Shown piece by piece: positions 1 through 8,379 of a stretch of DNA of 64,000 nucleotides; positions within the stretch are counted from its first letter, which is position 1, and the number at the start of each line of letters is the position of its first letter. Below the pieces are notes generated by a model that made no database searches, had not been told where the DNA came from, and saw only the letters and a list, made by a program, of their open reading frames with translations. The stretch is from Methylovirgula sp. (GTDB lineage Bacteria; Pseudomonadota; Alphaproteobacteria; Rhizobiales; Beijerinckiaceae): NCBI RefSeq assembly GCF_037200945.1, contig NZ_JBBCGP010000001.1, positions 1 through 64,000 of the forward strand. The letters run 5' to 3'. The translations under genes were made by a program, and so were the position numbers.

Positions 1-2511
1 ATGACGATGAGCGCCGCTTCCTCTAACGAAGAAACTGCCGAGGAACGCTTCCGGGCGCTTGTCGGCGGCTATCGGCCGCTCGCCAATGTGCCGGACGAAT
101 TCATCGGGCCAGACGGTCAGCCGCGTTCACATTGGCTGAAATTCTTTCACGCGTTGAGCGAACTTGGCGCCGACGAGATCGACCGCCGCTTCGCGACCGC
201 CGACCGCAACATCCGCGACACTGGCGTCTCGTATCGTGCGTATGCCGACACGAGCGAGCGCGCGTGGCCGTTGAGCCATCTGCCACTGCTGATCGAGGCG
301 GACGAATGGCACGCCATTGCCGCAGGCGTAACGCAGCGCGCGCGTTTGCTGGAGGCGGTTGCCAGAGACATTTACGGCCCCGCCGAGCTTGTCGAGAACG
401 GCGACCTGCCGGCCGCGGCAGTCACTGGCAGCAGTGACTACCTGCCGCAACTCCAGGGCCTGCAGCCGACGGCTGGAAATTTTCTCTATCTCTATGCCGC
501 CGACATCGGCCGCGGGCCGGACGGAAACTGGTGGGTCATCGGGGATCGCACGCAGGCGCCCTCGGGTGCCGGTTATGCGCTGGCCAACAGGCTGGTGCAA
601 TCCCGCGCGTTCCCGGCGCTTTACCGCGACATGAACGTCAAGCGGCTGGCGCCGTTCTTCCAGGCGTTCCGCGATGGCCTCATCGGCGCAGCAAGCCATG
701 CCGACCCGCGCATCTGCCTGCTGACGCCCGGCCCTTACAACGAAACCTATTTTGAGCAAGCCTATCTCGCCCGTTATCTCGGCTTTCTGCTGGTCGAGGG
801 CGGCGATCTCACCATGCGCGACAGTGAGATCAACGTCCGCACCATCGCCGGCCTGAAACGCGCCGACGTCATCTGGCGGCGTATCGATTCCGATTACGCC
901 GATCCGCTTGAACTCAACGCGCGCTCGCGGCTTGGCGTGCCGGGGCTCGTCGATACGCTGCGCGAGGGCGGCGTGGTGATGGCTAATGCGCTCGGCGCCG
1001 GCGTTCTCGAAGCGCCGGTGATGATGAGCTTCCTGCCGCGTCTCTGCCGACGCATTCTTGGCGAAGACCTGCTGATGCCGAATGTCGCAACCTGGTGGTG
1101 CGGCCAACCGCGTGAACGCGAGCGCGTTCTCGCGCGTCCCGAACGCATGGCGATCGCCGGTGCCTTCGGCAATCCGATTCTGGGCCATCCGGCGAACCAG
1201 GCGATTGTCGGCGCCTCGCTGACACCAGACGAGAAACGCCAATTGCTCGCCGACATCGAGCGGCGCGGCGTCGATTACGTCGGTCAGGAAGTCGTCAATC
1301 TCTCGACAACGCCTGTGTGGGAAGGCGGCAAACTCGAACCGCGTCCGTTCGTCCTGCGCGTCTATGCGGCGCGTACGCGCAACGGCTGGTCGATCATGCC
1401 CGGCGGCTTCTGCCGCATTTCTGGACGCCCCGACGCCCGCGCGGTCTCCATGGGCGAAGGTGTGCGCTCGGCCGACGTCTGGGTTCTGTCCGACGGGCCG
1501 GTGGAACACGTTACGCTGTTGCCGACGGACGAGACGATCCGCATCCGCCGCGTCATGGGCCATCTACCGAGCCGCGCCGCCGACAATCTGTTCTGGCTCG
1601 GCCGCTATCTCGAACGTGCCGAAGCGACACTGAGGCTCATCCGTTGTCTCGCCGGACGCCTGATCGATACCGACACCGCCGGCAATGCGCGCTCGGCGAT
1701 CGAGCGCATCGTGCGCCTGTTCGTTGCGTGGGGCACGGTGCCGACCAAGGCCTCGGCCGAGGTGATGCAGCTTGCTGCGACGGGCCTGCATTCCAGCAAG
1801 GAATTCGGGTCGGCGCTGGCGCTGGTGCGCGACGCGCATCGCGCCGCGTCCTTCATTCGCGAACGGCTTTCCCCCGACACCTGGCGGCTCATCGAGCAAT
1901 TGCGCCTTGGCCTCGATCGCGACGAAGACGCCTCGCTCACCGAGGCCGAGGCGTTTGAGCGCGCCAACGCCGCGCTTGAGACGATCGCCGCCATTGCCGG
2001 CCTGGCTCAGGAGAACATGAGCCGCGGCGCCGGCTGGCATTTTCTGCAAATGGGCCGACGGATCGAGCGCGCCATCAATACCTGCCGCTTTGCCCGCCAT
2101 TTCGCGCATTCCGAAGCGCCGGTGGAAGAACTCGACATTCTGCTCGACCTGATCGACTCGCCGATCACCTACCGCTCGCGCTACATGATGGGCGTCGCGC
2201 TCGGCCCGGTGCGCGACATGGCCGTGCTCGATCCGTTCAATCCGCGCTCCGTCGCCTTTCAGGTCCAGAAACTGAACGGCAATATCGCCGAACTGCCGGT
2301 CCTGGCCGACGACGGAATGCTCGAGGCGCCGCGCCGGCTGATTGTCCAGCTTACGGCGGATATTTCGACCGCCGTCGCCGACAAGCTCGACGTCAATCGC
2401 ATCCTGATGTTCGAAAATACCCTGTTCTCCCTCGCAGAAGCGATCGCGGCACGCTATTTCCTGCAAGGCCCGCATGTGGCGCGGGCCGACACCGCGAGCG
2501 GTCTGGCGTGA
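1..2511 (+). CDS. Circularly permuted ATP-grasp / alpha-E domain fusion protein
   Basis: 836 aa. The first ~490 residues resemble circularly permuted type 2 ATP-grasp proteins (DUF404/DUF407; seen in motifs such as GPYNETYFEQAYLARYLG and WRRIDSDYADPLEL). From about residue 525 an alpha-E (DUF403) domain starts with ADNLFWLGRYLERAE and runs to the C-terminus. In many proteobacteria these are two separate genes next to a transglutaminase; here they are one chain. The family is thought to make or modify peptides by ATP-dependent ligation, but the substrate is unknown. The stop overlaps the GTG start of the transglutaminase gene (GTGA), so the two are probably translated together. The first base of the window is the ATG used; an upstream start cannot be excluded. 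Confidence 0.88.
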   Translation: MTMSAASSNEETAEERFRALVGGYRPLANVPDEFIGPDGQPRSHWLKFFHALSELGADEIDRRFATADRNIRDTGVSYRAYADTSERAWPLSHLPLLIEADEWHAIAAGVTQRARLLEAVARDIYGPAELVENGDLPAAAVTGSSDYLPQLQGLQPTAGNFLYLYAADIGRGPDGNWWVIGDRTQAPSGAGYALANRLVQSRAFPALYRDMNVKRLAPFFQAFRDGLIGAASHADPRICLLTPGPYNETYFEQAYLARYLGFLLVEGGDLTMRDSEINVRTIAGLKRADVIWRRIDSDYADPLELNARSRLGVPGLVDTLREGGVVMANALGAGVLEAPVMMSFLPRLCRRILGEDLLMPNVATWWCGQPRERERVLARPERMAIAGAFGNPILGHPANQAIVGASLTPDEKRQLLADIERRGVDYVGQEVVNLSTTPVWEGGKLEPRPFVLRVYAARTRNGWSIMPGGFCRISGRPDARAVSMGEGVRSADVWVLSDGPVEHVTLLPTDETIRIRRVMGHLPSRAADNLFWLGRYLERAEATLRLIRCLAGRLIDTDTAGNARSAIERIVRLFVAWGTVPTKASAEVMQLAATGLHSSKEFGSALALVRDAHRAASFIRERLSPDTWRLIEQLRLGLDRDEDASLTEAEAFERANAALETIAAIAGLAQENMSRGAGWHFLQMGRRIERAINTCRFARHFAHSEAPVEELDILLDLIDSPITYRSRYMMGVALGPVRDMAVLDPFNPRSVAFQVQKLNGNIAELPVLADDGMLEAPRRLIVQLTADISTAVADKLDVNRILMFENTLFSLAEAIAARYFLQGPHVARADTASGLA

Positions 2512-3389
2512 TCTACGACATCAAGCATGTCACCACCTACGAATACGGTTCGACGGTGACGTTCAATTATTGCGCGCTCCGCCTGCTGCCGCAGGATGGG
2601 CCGGGCCAGCGCGTGCTTGAAACGCGGCTGCTGATCGACCCCGCGCCGAAGGAAATGAGCGAGCGATTCTGCTTCTTCGGCAATCGCGTCACCTCCCTGA
2701 TGATCGAGACGGCGCATCGCGAATTGACCGTGGTGGCCAGTTCCGTCGTCGAGGTCGAACGTGGCCTGCCGCCCGACCCCGCGTCGACAGGCGCGTGGGA
2801 ATTCGTCCGCGAAGACGCTTTCGGCAGCCAATCGCTCGGCAATCGCTCGCCAGCGCAATATCTGCATCCGAGCCGTTACGTGCCGCGCTTTTCGCCGGTG
2901 ATCGATTATGCGCGCGAAAGCTTCAGCGATGGACGCCCGGTGCTCGACGCCGCTGTCGAGCTGATGCGCCGCATCCGCAAGGATTTCAAATACGATCCAA
3001 CCTCGACAGTGATCTCAACACCGATCTCGCAAGCGTTCGAACAGAAGTCCGGCGTCTGTCAGGATTTCGCGCATATCATGATCGCCGGCCTGCGCGGCCT
3101 CGGCCTGCCCGCCGCCTATATTTCCGGCTATATCCGCACCATTCCGCTAGACGGCACGCCGAAGCTCGAAGGCTCCGACGCGATGCACGCGTGGGTCTCG
3201 CTCTGGTGCGGCGAACGCATCGGCTGGATCGGCCTCGATCCGACCAACAGCACGCTCGTCAACAACGACCACGTCATGCTCGCCGAAGGGCGCGACTATG
3301 CCGACATTTCGCCGGTCGCCGGCATCGTCACCGGCGCGAGCGAGCAGGATGTCGATGTGCAGGTGGATGTGGTGCCGCGACGGGGATGA
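2508..3389 (+). CDS. Transglutaminase-like cysteine protease family protein
   Basis: 293 aa with a GTG start that overlaps the previous stop by four bases. The N-terminal ~80 residues match the bacterial transglutaminase-like N-terminal beta-sandwich (starts IYDIKHVTTYEYGSTVTFNYC). The transglutaminase core carries the expected Cys-His-Asp triad: C184 in SGVCQDFAH, H227 in AMHAWVSL and D244 in GLDPTN. It belongs with the ATP-grasp/alpha-E protein; such pairs are conserved in alphaproteobacteria and usually accompanied by a proteasome-type peptidase, which is absent here because the AT-rich ATPase/TOPRIM pair follows after only 70 bases. Substrate unknown. Confidence 0.9.
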   Translation: MIYDIKHVTTYEYGSTVTFNYCALRLLPQDGPGQRVLETRLLIDPAPKEMSERFCFFGNRVTSLMIETAHRELTVVASSVVEVERGLPPDPASTGAWEFVREDAFGSQSLGNRSPAQYLHPSRYVPRFSPVIDYARESFSDGRPVLDAAVELMRRIRKDFKYDPTSTVISTPISQAFEQKSGVCQDFAHIMIAGLRGLGLPAAYISGYIRTIPLDGTPKLEGSDAMHAWVSLWCGERIGWIGLDPTNSTLVNNDHVMLAEGRDYADISPVAGIVTGASEQDVDVQVDVVPRRG

Positions 3390-3459
3390 AGTAGTGAAAG
3401 AGCGACGAAACTAAAAGACAAATGTGTGCACGAGAACGTCAGTTGGCCGGGGACATCCA

Positions 3460-4698
3460 ATGCGAGCTAAAAGCGCCCGTTTAGTGGAGTTTAAATTGCT
3501 TGCGTACCGCTCTTGCAAGGACGCTAAATTTCAACCCACTGCGAATGTAACAGCGGTAATAGGCCCGAACGGCGCGGGCAAAACAAATTTGATGCAAGGC
3601 ATCAGGCTATTGAGTCTGCCGATACGACCTTATCGCTTCCAAAACGACGAAGAGCTATACGCAAGCAGCTGCTCGGTCAAAGCTAATTTTAGCGTTGGAA
3701 AAAAGCTCGTTCGATACACGGCTTCTGTAACCTACAGGCAGAATGAGACGGGCCGCGATGAAGTTATAACTCTCGATCAAAAATGGAATTTTTCGAATTT
3801 CTCCGAATCAAAGGTGTGGATAAAAGATGATGATCTTCATTTTCCAAGCGCTCATCAACTAGTTAGAATCGACCCTTCCACAAACAGATACATAATGCGC
3901 TATGTATCTGAGAGAAGGAAGAAGCCATTTCCAGACGAGATACTACAAGCCTACAACGCCGTTGAGAAACTCCGGCGTGGCATCAGATATTACAGCGCTT
4001 CTCAATTCACAAACCCCTCGCTCAGCCCAACCTCTTTCGACGTGGACGAGGACGGAGACCTCATATCGGAGAGTTTAATAAGGAGAAGGCTTCCTCATAC
4101 GAATTTTATTTATGAGCTATACAGACTGCAGCAAGTTAATCAGAAAACATATGACACCTTCCTATCCTTGGTGGATGCCCGCGGCGTGGGATTGATTGAC
4201 AAACTAAAATGGAGCGAACACAAATTTTCAAATCCCACCTATGAGGTGCGGGCCGGAGGAAAGGTAGTTACGCAAAAGAAAGACAGGATACTTGTCATTC
4301 CCACCGTCCACGTCGGGGAAGCACAACTATCGTTTAATCAGCTTTCGGAAGGCACTCTGCGAACTCTTGCAATGATCTTTTATATTGTGACGGATAAAAG
4401 CGAACTATTGCTAATGGAAGAACCAGAAGTCTGCGTGCACCATGGGCTTTTGAAGAGCGTGATTGAGATCATTAAGGAGTACAGCAAAAGGAAACAAATC
4501 ATTGTTTCGACTCATTCAGAAGCGGTCATTGATAATCTGGAGCCTGAACAAGTTATGATAGTCGAGCGGAGCTTGGAAAAAGGTACGGTCGTAAATCCAA
4601 TTTCGAAAGTCTTATCTCGCGACGGATACAAAGCATTAAAGGCGTATCTATCCAGCGCCGGGACGCTCGGCGAATATTGGCGGCATAGCGGCTTCTAA
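3460..4698 (+). CDS. AAA-15/OLD-like ABC-type ATPase, candidate anti-phage sensor subunit
   Basis: 412 aa from ATG 3460; a GTG at 3424 would add 12 residues. It carries a full ABC/SMC-type ATPase set: Walker A GPNGAGKT (residues 35-42), a long insertion, signature QLSEGTLRT (~294), Walker B LLLMEEPE (~316-323) and H-loop STHSEA (~350). This architecture is that of RecF/OLD-like AAA-15/AAA-21 proteins that act as ATPase partners of toxin nucleases. It ends one base before the ATG of a TOPRIM-like DUF4276 protein, so the two form an operon. Base composition and codon use are clearly more AT-rich than flanking genes, pointing to recent transfer. Defence function is inferred from architecture and context. 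Confidence 0.85.
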   Translation: MRAKSARLVEFKLLAYRSCKDAKFQPTANVTAVIGPNGAGKTNLMQGIRLLSLPIRPYRFQNDEELYASSCSVKANFSVGKKLVRYTASVTYRQNETGRDEVITLDQKWNFSNFSESKVWIKDDDLHFPSAHQLVRIDPSTNRYIMRYVSERRKKPFPDEILQAYNAVEKLRRGIRYYSASQFTNPSLSPTSFDVDEDGDLISESLIRRRLPHTNFIYELYRLQQVNQKTYDTFLSLVDARGVGLIDKLKWSEHKFSNPTYEVRAGGKVVTQKKDRILVIPTVHVGEAQLSFNQLSEGTLRTLAMIFYIVTDKSELLLMEEPEVCVHHGLLKSVIEIIKEYSKRKQIIVSTHSEAVIDNLEPEQVMIVERSLEKGTVVNPISKVLSRDGYKALKAYLSSAGTLGEYWRHSGF

Positions 4699-4699
4699 A

Positions 4700-5296
4700 A
4701 TGAAGAAGCCAAGCAAGCCGACGACTTCGCGTAGGGTCAAGCGCATCGGAATTATTGCCGAAGATCATAGCGACGTGGGCGTGCTTAACCAACTAATCGG
4801 CAAAATCGCGAAGTCTCCCTATACTATTAGGCCTTTTGCCGCCGGAGGTTGCGGCAAGATGCTTGGGAAGGCCGACGCGTGGAGCAAAAATCTATATGAT
4901 CAGGGATGCAGGTATTTAATACTGGTTCGAGATCTAGATAAAGAGAATCCGGCGACATTACACGGATCTCTTGTTTCTGCGTTGGGTGACATTCTATCCA
5001 AATCTCGGATCGTAGTCATACCTGTAAGAGAGATCGAGGCGTGGCTTTTAGCAGATAACGAAGCAATTTTTCGTGCGATGAAATTAAAAAAGATTCTGGC
5101 ACCTATCGCTAACCCGGAAGCCGTAGCCGATCCAAAGAAGCTCTTAGCCAGACTCATTTACACAAACTCAGAACATACTCGTCGATATATAAATGCGATT
5201 CACAATGAAAAAATCGCTGCTGAGTGCAGTTATGATTCCCTTTTAAGATGCAACTCCTTTAAACCTTTCGCTCAATTCATTGAGCAGCATATTTAG
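4700..5296 (+). CDS. DUF4276 (RloB/TOPRIM-like) protein, candidate effector nuclease
   Basis: 198 aa. It shows the TOPRIM-like acidic pattern of DUF4276: E21 in IIAEDHSD after the first beta strand, the DxD pair D78/D80 in LVRDLD, and the family hallmark EIEAWLLAD at 111-119. DUF4276 is related to RloB and to AbiLii-type proteins that sit next to AAA ATPases in defence loci. The start lies one base after the stop of the ATPase gene, so the two are probably translationally coupled. AT-rich like its partner. By analogy to the PARIS AriA/AriB pair it may be a toxin kept in check by the ATPase, but AriB is DUF4435 and this protein is not clearly that family. No function shown. Confidence 0.82.
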   Translation: MKKPSKPTTSRRVKRIGIIAEDHSDVGVLNQLIGKIAKSPYTIRPFAAGGCGKMLGKADAWSKNLYDQGCRYLILVRDLDKENPATLHGSLVSALGDILSKSRIVVIPVREIEAWLLADNEAIFRAMKLKKILAPIANPEAVADPKKLLARLIYTNSEHTRRYINAIHNEKIAAECSYDSLLRCNSFKPFAQFIEQHI

Positions 5297-5371
5297 GTGG
5301 CAATATCCCACTCGGGGAATCACGACGGCTTCCTGCCTTAAAACTTCCTTGAGACTTCCAGCATCGTCGGT

Positions 5372-5400
5372 GGATTGCTTCGCTCCGCTCGCAATGACGC
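5372..5400. repeat. Dispersed intergenic palindromic repeat
   Basis: The motif GGATTGCTTCGCTCCGC continuing into TCGCAATGACG is the reverse complement of the CATTGCGAGCGAAGC-type repeat found scattered in many bacterial genomes. It lies in the 162-base stretch (5297-5458) between the DUF4276 gene and the IS3-family insertion. Nothing else was recognised in that stretch. Confidence 0.6.
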
Positions 5401-5485
5401 AAAGAGTGAGTCGCACGCCGAGGTGCATTCACCAAGCCTTAACGCTGCGCGTTATCTCTGATCTGGCCCCCGTTTGGCCGGACAC

Positions 5486-5617
5486 TCAAGCGGTTGCGAT
5501 TTGAGCAGATCTGAACTCGCGCGGCGAGCGCATTTTCAGACCTGAATGTGGATGATGGTCGTTGTAATCCTCGAACCAGGCGGACATCGCCTTTAGGGCG
5601 GTCTCCGCATTCGGGAC
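5486..5617 (-). pseudogene. IS3-family (IS2 group) OrfB, C-terminal fragment
   Basis: Minus-strand reading gives PNAETALKAMSAWFEDY then NDHHPHSGLKMRSPREF and a stop at 5486-5488. This is the characteristic C-terminus of IS2-group OrfB, containing the third catalytic region of the rve domain. It is cut off upstream by the end of the first IS66 element at 5618; bases 5610-5617 are the TTCGGGAC target duplication. It joins in frame to the fragment at 8189-8296. Confidence 0.9.
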
Positions 5618-5671
5618 GTACGCATCCGGTTTGCACCGCAGGCGGATCTGGGTTCGACGAAGGGTAGTTGT

Positions 5672-7291
5672 TTAGGCGGCCACAGCCTGCGCGGATTGGC
5701 GCGCAGCTTTCCATGCCCATGGCAATAGTTGGCTGATCTCCTTTGCCGGATGGTCGGGGAGGCGCGCCAGGACGTCGGTGAGCCAAGCCTGCGGATCGAC
5801 GTCGTTCAGCTTACAGGTTTCTATCAATGTATAAACCGATGCGGCACGGCGGCCGCCTTCGTCGGAGCCCGCGAATGTCCAGTTGCGGCGGCCGACGGCG
5901 ATTCCACGCACCGCGCGTTCGGCGGCATTATTGCTGAGGCAAACGCGGCCATCCTCCAGGAAGTGTGTGAAGGCCGTCCAGCGGCTGAGGCCATAATTGA
6001 TGACCTTCGTTGTGTCATTCTTGGCAGAGAGCCGCGCACGCTGCTCAGACAACCAAGTCTCAAGGCTATCGACCAGCGGCTTCGACAGCTCACGACGGAC
6101 GGCGAGACGCTCTCGAGGCGATTTGCCGTTGATCATACGCTCGATTTCAAAAAGTTCATCCATGCGGTGCACGGCCTCGATCGCGATCGGCGCCTTTCCA
6201 TCCTTCGCCAGATCGAAGAAGTGTCTCCGCCAATGCGCCCAGCACGCCGCCTCGACAATCGGCGCAGGCCGACGCGCCAGCTTGTAAAGCTCGTTATAGC
6301 CTTGATAGGCATCCGCCTGCATGATGCCGACATAGTCGACCAGATGCCGTTGCGGATGTTCTCCGGCGCGATTGCGTGAGTATTCAAAAAAGGCCGCTGG
6401 CGGGTCAGTGCCGCCAAAAGGCTGATCGTCACGAACGTAGGTCCACAATCGCCCGGTGATCGTCTTCAATTTCGCAAGAACCTGAACCCTGGTGTCATCG
6501 GCATGAATGCGGTCTGCCCGAAGAACATGAACTCGGATCGCCTGAACAAGGGGATCGAGCGCGACGACGCAGGCGCCGACCCAATCGGCGAGCGTCGAGG
6601 TATCGATCTCGATGCCCTCGCGGGCACAGGCATCACTTTGACGGTTCAGCGGCTGATGCAGCAGGAACTTGGAGACGAGCACCATGGCAAGCAGGCTCGG
6701 ACCGGCAAAACCACGTGGGATCGGATGCGAGGGTGCTGGCGCCTCGGTAATACCTTCGCAGTCGCGGCACGAGAACTTCTCCCGCACGCGCTCGACGATT
6801 TTCCAGCGCCGCGGTTCGCATTCCAGCGTCTTGGAGACGACTTCACCGAGCTTGCGCAGGCGCCGTCCGCCACATTTGCCGCAGGAGCAAGGGGCCGGCT
6901 CGACGATCCGTTCGACCGGTAGATCGTCAGGCAGCTTACGCGGTCCCCGCGGGCCACGGGCGCGCTTTTCCCTGGCGGCTTCCGGCGCCGCAATTTCCAC
7001 CCTTGTCGCTTCGGCGGCCTGCGTCTCCTCGAGATCTTCGATTGCAAGCTCAAGCTGCTCGATCAGAAGCCTGCCGCGTTCCGAGGATTGGCCGAACTGC
7101 GCCCGACGGGCTTTCGCCAGCATCAATTTCAGGCGTTCGATCTCCAAGGCGCCGACCTTTGCCGCGCTCTCGGCGACGATCCTCAACGCTTGCTCATTGG
7201 CCAAAAGCTCCCGCTGCGCCAAGATCAGCGCATGGGCACTTGCAAGGTCGGAAGGAAGCGGATCGGAAGCGTCTGTCACGACCCGATCCAA
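5672..7291 (-). CDS. tnpC: IS66 transposase TnpC (element 1)
   Basis: 539 aa, full length for the family. An N-terminal coiled coil/leucine-zipper region (LEIERLKLMLAKARRAQFGQSSER) is followed by a zinc-binding segment (CSCGKCG, then FSCRDCEG) and the DDE catalytic domain, with D residues in RIHADDTRV and MQADAYQGY and E in SNNAAERAVR. It ends QLLPWAWK, as IS66 transposases do. It is the catalytic subunit of element 1 and has no visible disruption. It is unlike the 530-aa TnpC of element 2, so the two elements are different IS66 members and not copies. Confidence 0.95.
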   Translation of the reverse strand: MDRVVTDASDPLPSDLASAHALILAQRELLANEQALRIVAESAAKVGALEIERLKLMLAKARRAQFGQSSERGRLLIEQLELAIEDLEETQAAEATRVEIAAPEAAREKRARGPRGPRKLPDDLPVERIVEPAPCSCGKCGGRRLRKLGEVVSKTLECEPRRWKIVERVREKFSCRDCEGITEAPAPSHPIPRGFAGPSLLAMVLVSKFLLHQPLNRQSDACAREGIEIDTSTLADWVGACVVALDPLVQAIRVHVLRADRIHADDTRVQVLAKLKTITGRLWTYVRDDQPFGGTDPPAAFFEYSRNRAGEHPQRHLVDYVGIMQADAYQGYNELYKLARRPAPIVEAACWAHWRRHFFDLAKDGKAPIAIEAVHRMDELFEIERMINGKSPRERLAVRRELSKPLVDSLETWLSEQRARLSAKNDTTKVINYGLSRWTAFTHFLEDGRVCLSNNAAERAVRGIAVGRRNWTFAGSDEGGRRAASVYTLIETCKLNDVDPQAWLTDVLARLPDHPAKEISQLLPWAWKAARQSAQAVAA

Positions 7292-7348
7292 CCATATTCG
7301 CAGGCAAAAATCGCCTCGGATCCTGCGCCCGAGTCAATCCGTCACAGA

Positions 7349-7696
7349 TTATCCCGCCGCTTTCGGACGCCACGTCTCCCGCGGCATACGCCAGTCGATC
7401 CCGGAAAGAAGATAAGAAAGCTGGGCAACACTTATCGTAACGACACCGTCCGCCATCGAGGGCCATAGGAAACGGCCATGTTCCAATCGCTTCGAAAACA
7501 CGCATGCCCCTTGGTCATCAAACCAGATTACCTTAATGAGATCGCCGCGCCGGCCGCGAAAAACGTAAAGATCGCCAGCATGCGGATCACGCTTGAGGCT
7601 CTCCTGCACAAGCAACGCAAGGCTCCGGAAGCCGCGCCGCATGTCCGTATGCCCTGTCGCAAGCCAGACGCGCACATTCCCCGGGATTGTGAGCAT
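7349..7696 (-). CDS. tnpB: IS66 accessory protein TnpB (element 1)
   Basis: 115 aa. It matches IS66 Orf2/TnpB: VRVWLATGHTDMRRGF near the N-terminus, DLYVFRGRRGDLIKVIWFD in the middle and WPSMADG. The protein is required with TnpA for IS66 transposition, although its biochemical role is not settled. The ATG overlaps the last base of tnpA at 7696, as expected for translationally coupled IS66 genes. Confidence 0.93.
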   Translation of the reverse strand: MLTIPGNVRVWLATGHTDMRRGFRSLALLVQESLKRDPHAGDLYVFRGRRGDLIKVIWFDDQGACVFSKRLEHGRFLWPSMADGVVTISVAQLSYLLSGIDWRMPRETWRPKAAG

Positions 7697-8103
7697 CAGC
7701 GTGTCATGGTCTCGATGACCGTCTTCACTAATCCCGCATCGGCAACATCAAAAATCCGCAGCCGCGCACCGCTTTCAAAATCCAACTCGATGACAGGCGA
7801 ACGCCTCAAAATCGCTTCGTCCGGATACCTCCGTCTTTCAGGCCCAGGCGACGCGACGATGGCCGGGGCAACCTCACTCCCATCCGATGACGCGATCCTC
7901 ACCGGGACCAAGTGAAGTGGCGCTTCAACATCCAGGCGTGCCCGGCGGCGCCAGAAGAACAGAAGGCTCGCAGAAACCCCATATCGACGCGCAACGGCTG
8001 AGACCTTCGCGCCAGGCACCAGTGTCTCGGCAACGAGCCGCGCCTTCTCGTCGTCCGACCATCGGCGCCGGCGCTCAACCCCGGTCAGGACCTCAGCTCT
8101 CAT
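7696..8103 (-). CDS. tnpA: IS66 accessory protein TnpA (element 1)
   Basis: 135 aa from ATG 8103 (MRAEVLTGVERRRRWSD); an ATG at 8154 would add 17 residues. It has the helix-turn-helix of IS66 Orf1/TnpA: WSDDEKARLVAETLVPGAKVS followed by AVARRYGVSASLLFFWRR. The C-terminal part (EAILRRSPVIELDFESGARLRI) is typical of longer IS66 TnpA proteins. First gene of the element 1 operon. Confidence 0.9.
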   Translation of the reverse strand: MRAEVLTGVERRRRWSDDEKARLVAETLVPGAKVSAVARRYGVSASLLFFWRRRARLDVEAPLHLVPVRIASSDGSEVAPAIVASPGPERRRYPDEAILRRSPVIELDFESGARLRIFDVADAGLVKTVIETMTR

Positions 8104-8188
8104 CAAACCGACCTTAAGTATAGACTTAAGGCCACATGCTGAGCCGAAACTCAATCAACCCGCAAGGCGGCGCCTCTCGGACGCGTAC

Positions 8189-8296
8189 TTCGGGACTGGT
8201 GTGACGCGAACATAGTCGCGTTTCAGCGTGTTGACGAAGGCCTCCGAGATGCCGTTGCTCTGAGGGCTCTTCACCGGCGTGAAGCAGGGTTTTAGG
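8189..8296 (-). pseudogene. IS3-family (IS2 group) OrfB, middle fragment
   Basis: This 108-bp island between the two IS66 elements reads on the minus strand KPCFTPVKSPQSNG then ISEAFVNTLKRDYVRVTPVP. This is the conserved second-Asp to Glu region of IS2-group OrfB (compare the SPQSNGMAEAFV motif). It is bounded by both target duplications, TTCGGGAC at 8189-8196 and GTTTTAGG at 8289-8296, and joins in frame to the fragments on either side. Confidence 0.92.
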
Positions 8297-8379
8297 GTAA
8301 GCGGCAAGGTGATCCCATCTGGCATGGGATTTTGGGAGCAGTTATTGATGCTGGATCACAAGCATTGATGTGAGCTTCT

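Larger units (their letters stand above)
5618..8188 (-). mobile_element. IS66-family element 1 (complete, 2571 bp)
   Basis: The ends are inverted repeats that start GTACGCATCCG at 5618 and GTACGCGTCCG on the other strand at 8188. A perfect 8-bp target duplication TTCGGGAC flanks it (5610-5617 and 8189-8196), the size typical of IS66. It carries tnpA, tnpB and tnpC in order on the minus strand, all open. It sits inside orfB of the IS3-family element; removing it with one duplication copy restores the reading frame. Confidence 0.95.

Noticed and set aside
127..1563. 478-aa open frame on the minus strand inside the ATP-grasp gene
   Set aside because: It is the antisense of a well-matched family protein, has low-complexity Arg/Ala/Asp-rich composition and no motifs. 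High GC makes such antisense frames common here.
1564..2475. 303-aa minus-strand frame inside the alpha-E region
   Set aside because: It has no family features and lies entirely opposite the alpha-E domain. The same applies to the long antisense frames at 32305-33765 (opposite copA), 37867-38742 (opposite the phosphohexomutase) and 57903-59162 (opposite the porin).
3390..5458. Restriction-modification or full PARIS locus
   Set aside because: No methylase, specificity subunit or DUF4435 gene was found; only the ATPase and DUF4276 genes are present, so a looser name is used.
5439..5786. 115-aa minus-strand frame at the left end of the IS cluster
   Set aside because: The correct frame for this part is the OrfB C-terminal fragment at 5486-5617; this frame is out of phase and crosses the IS66 border.
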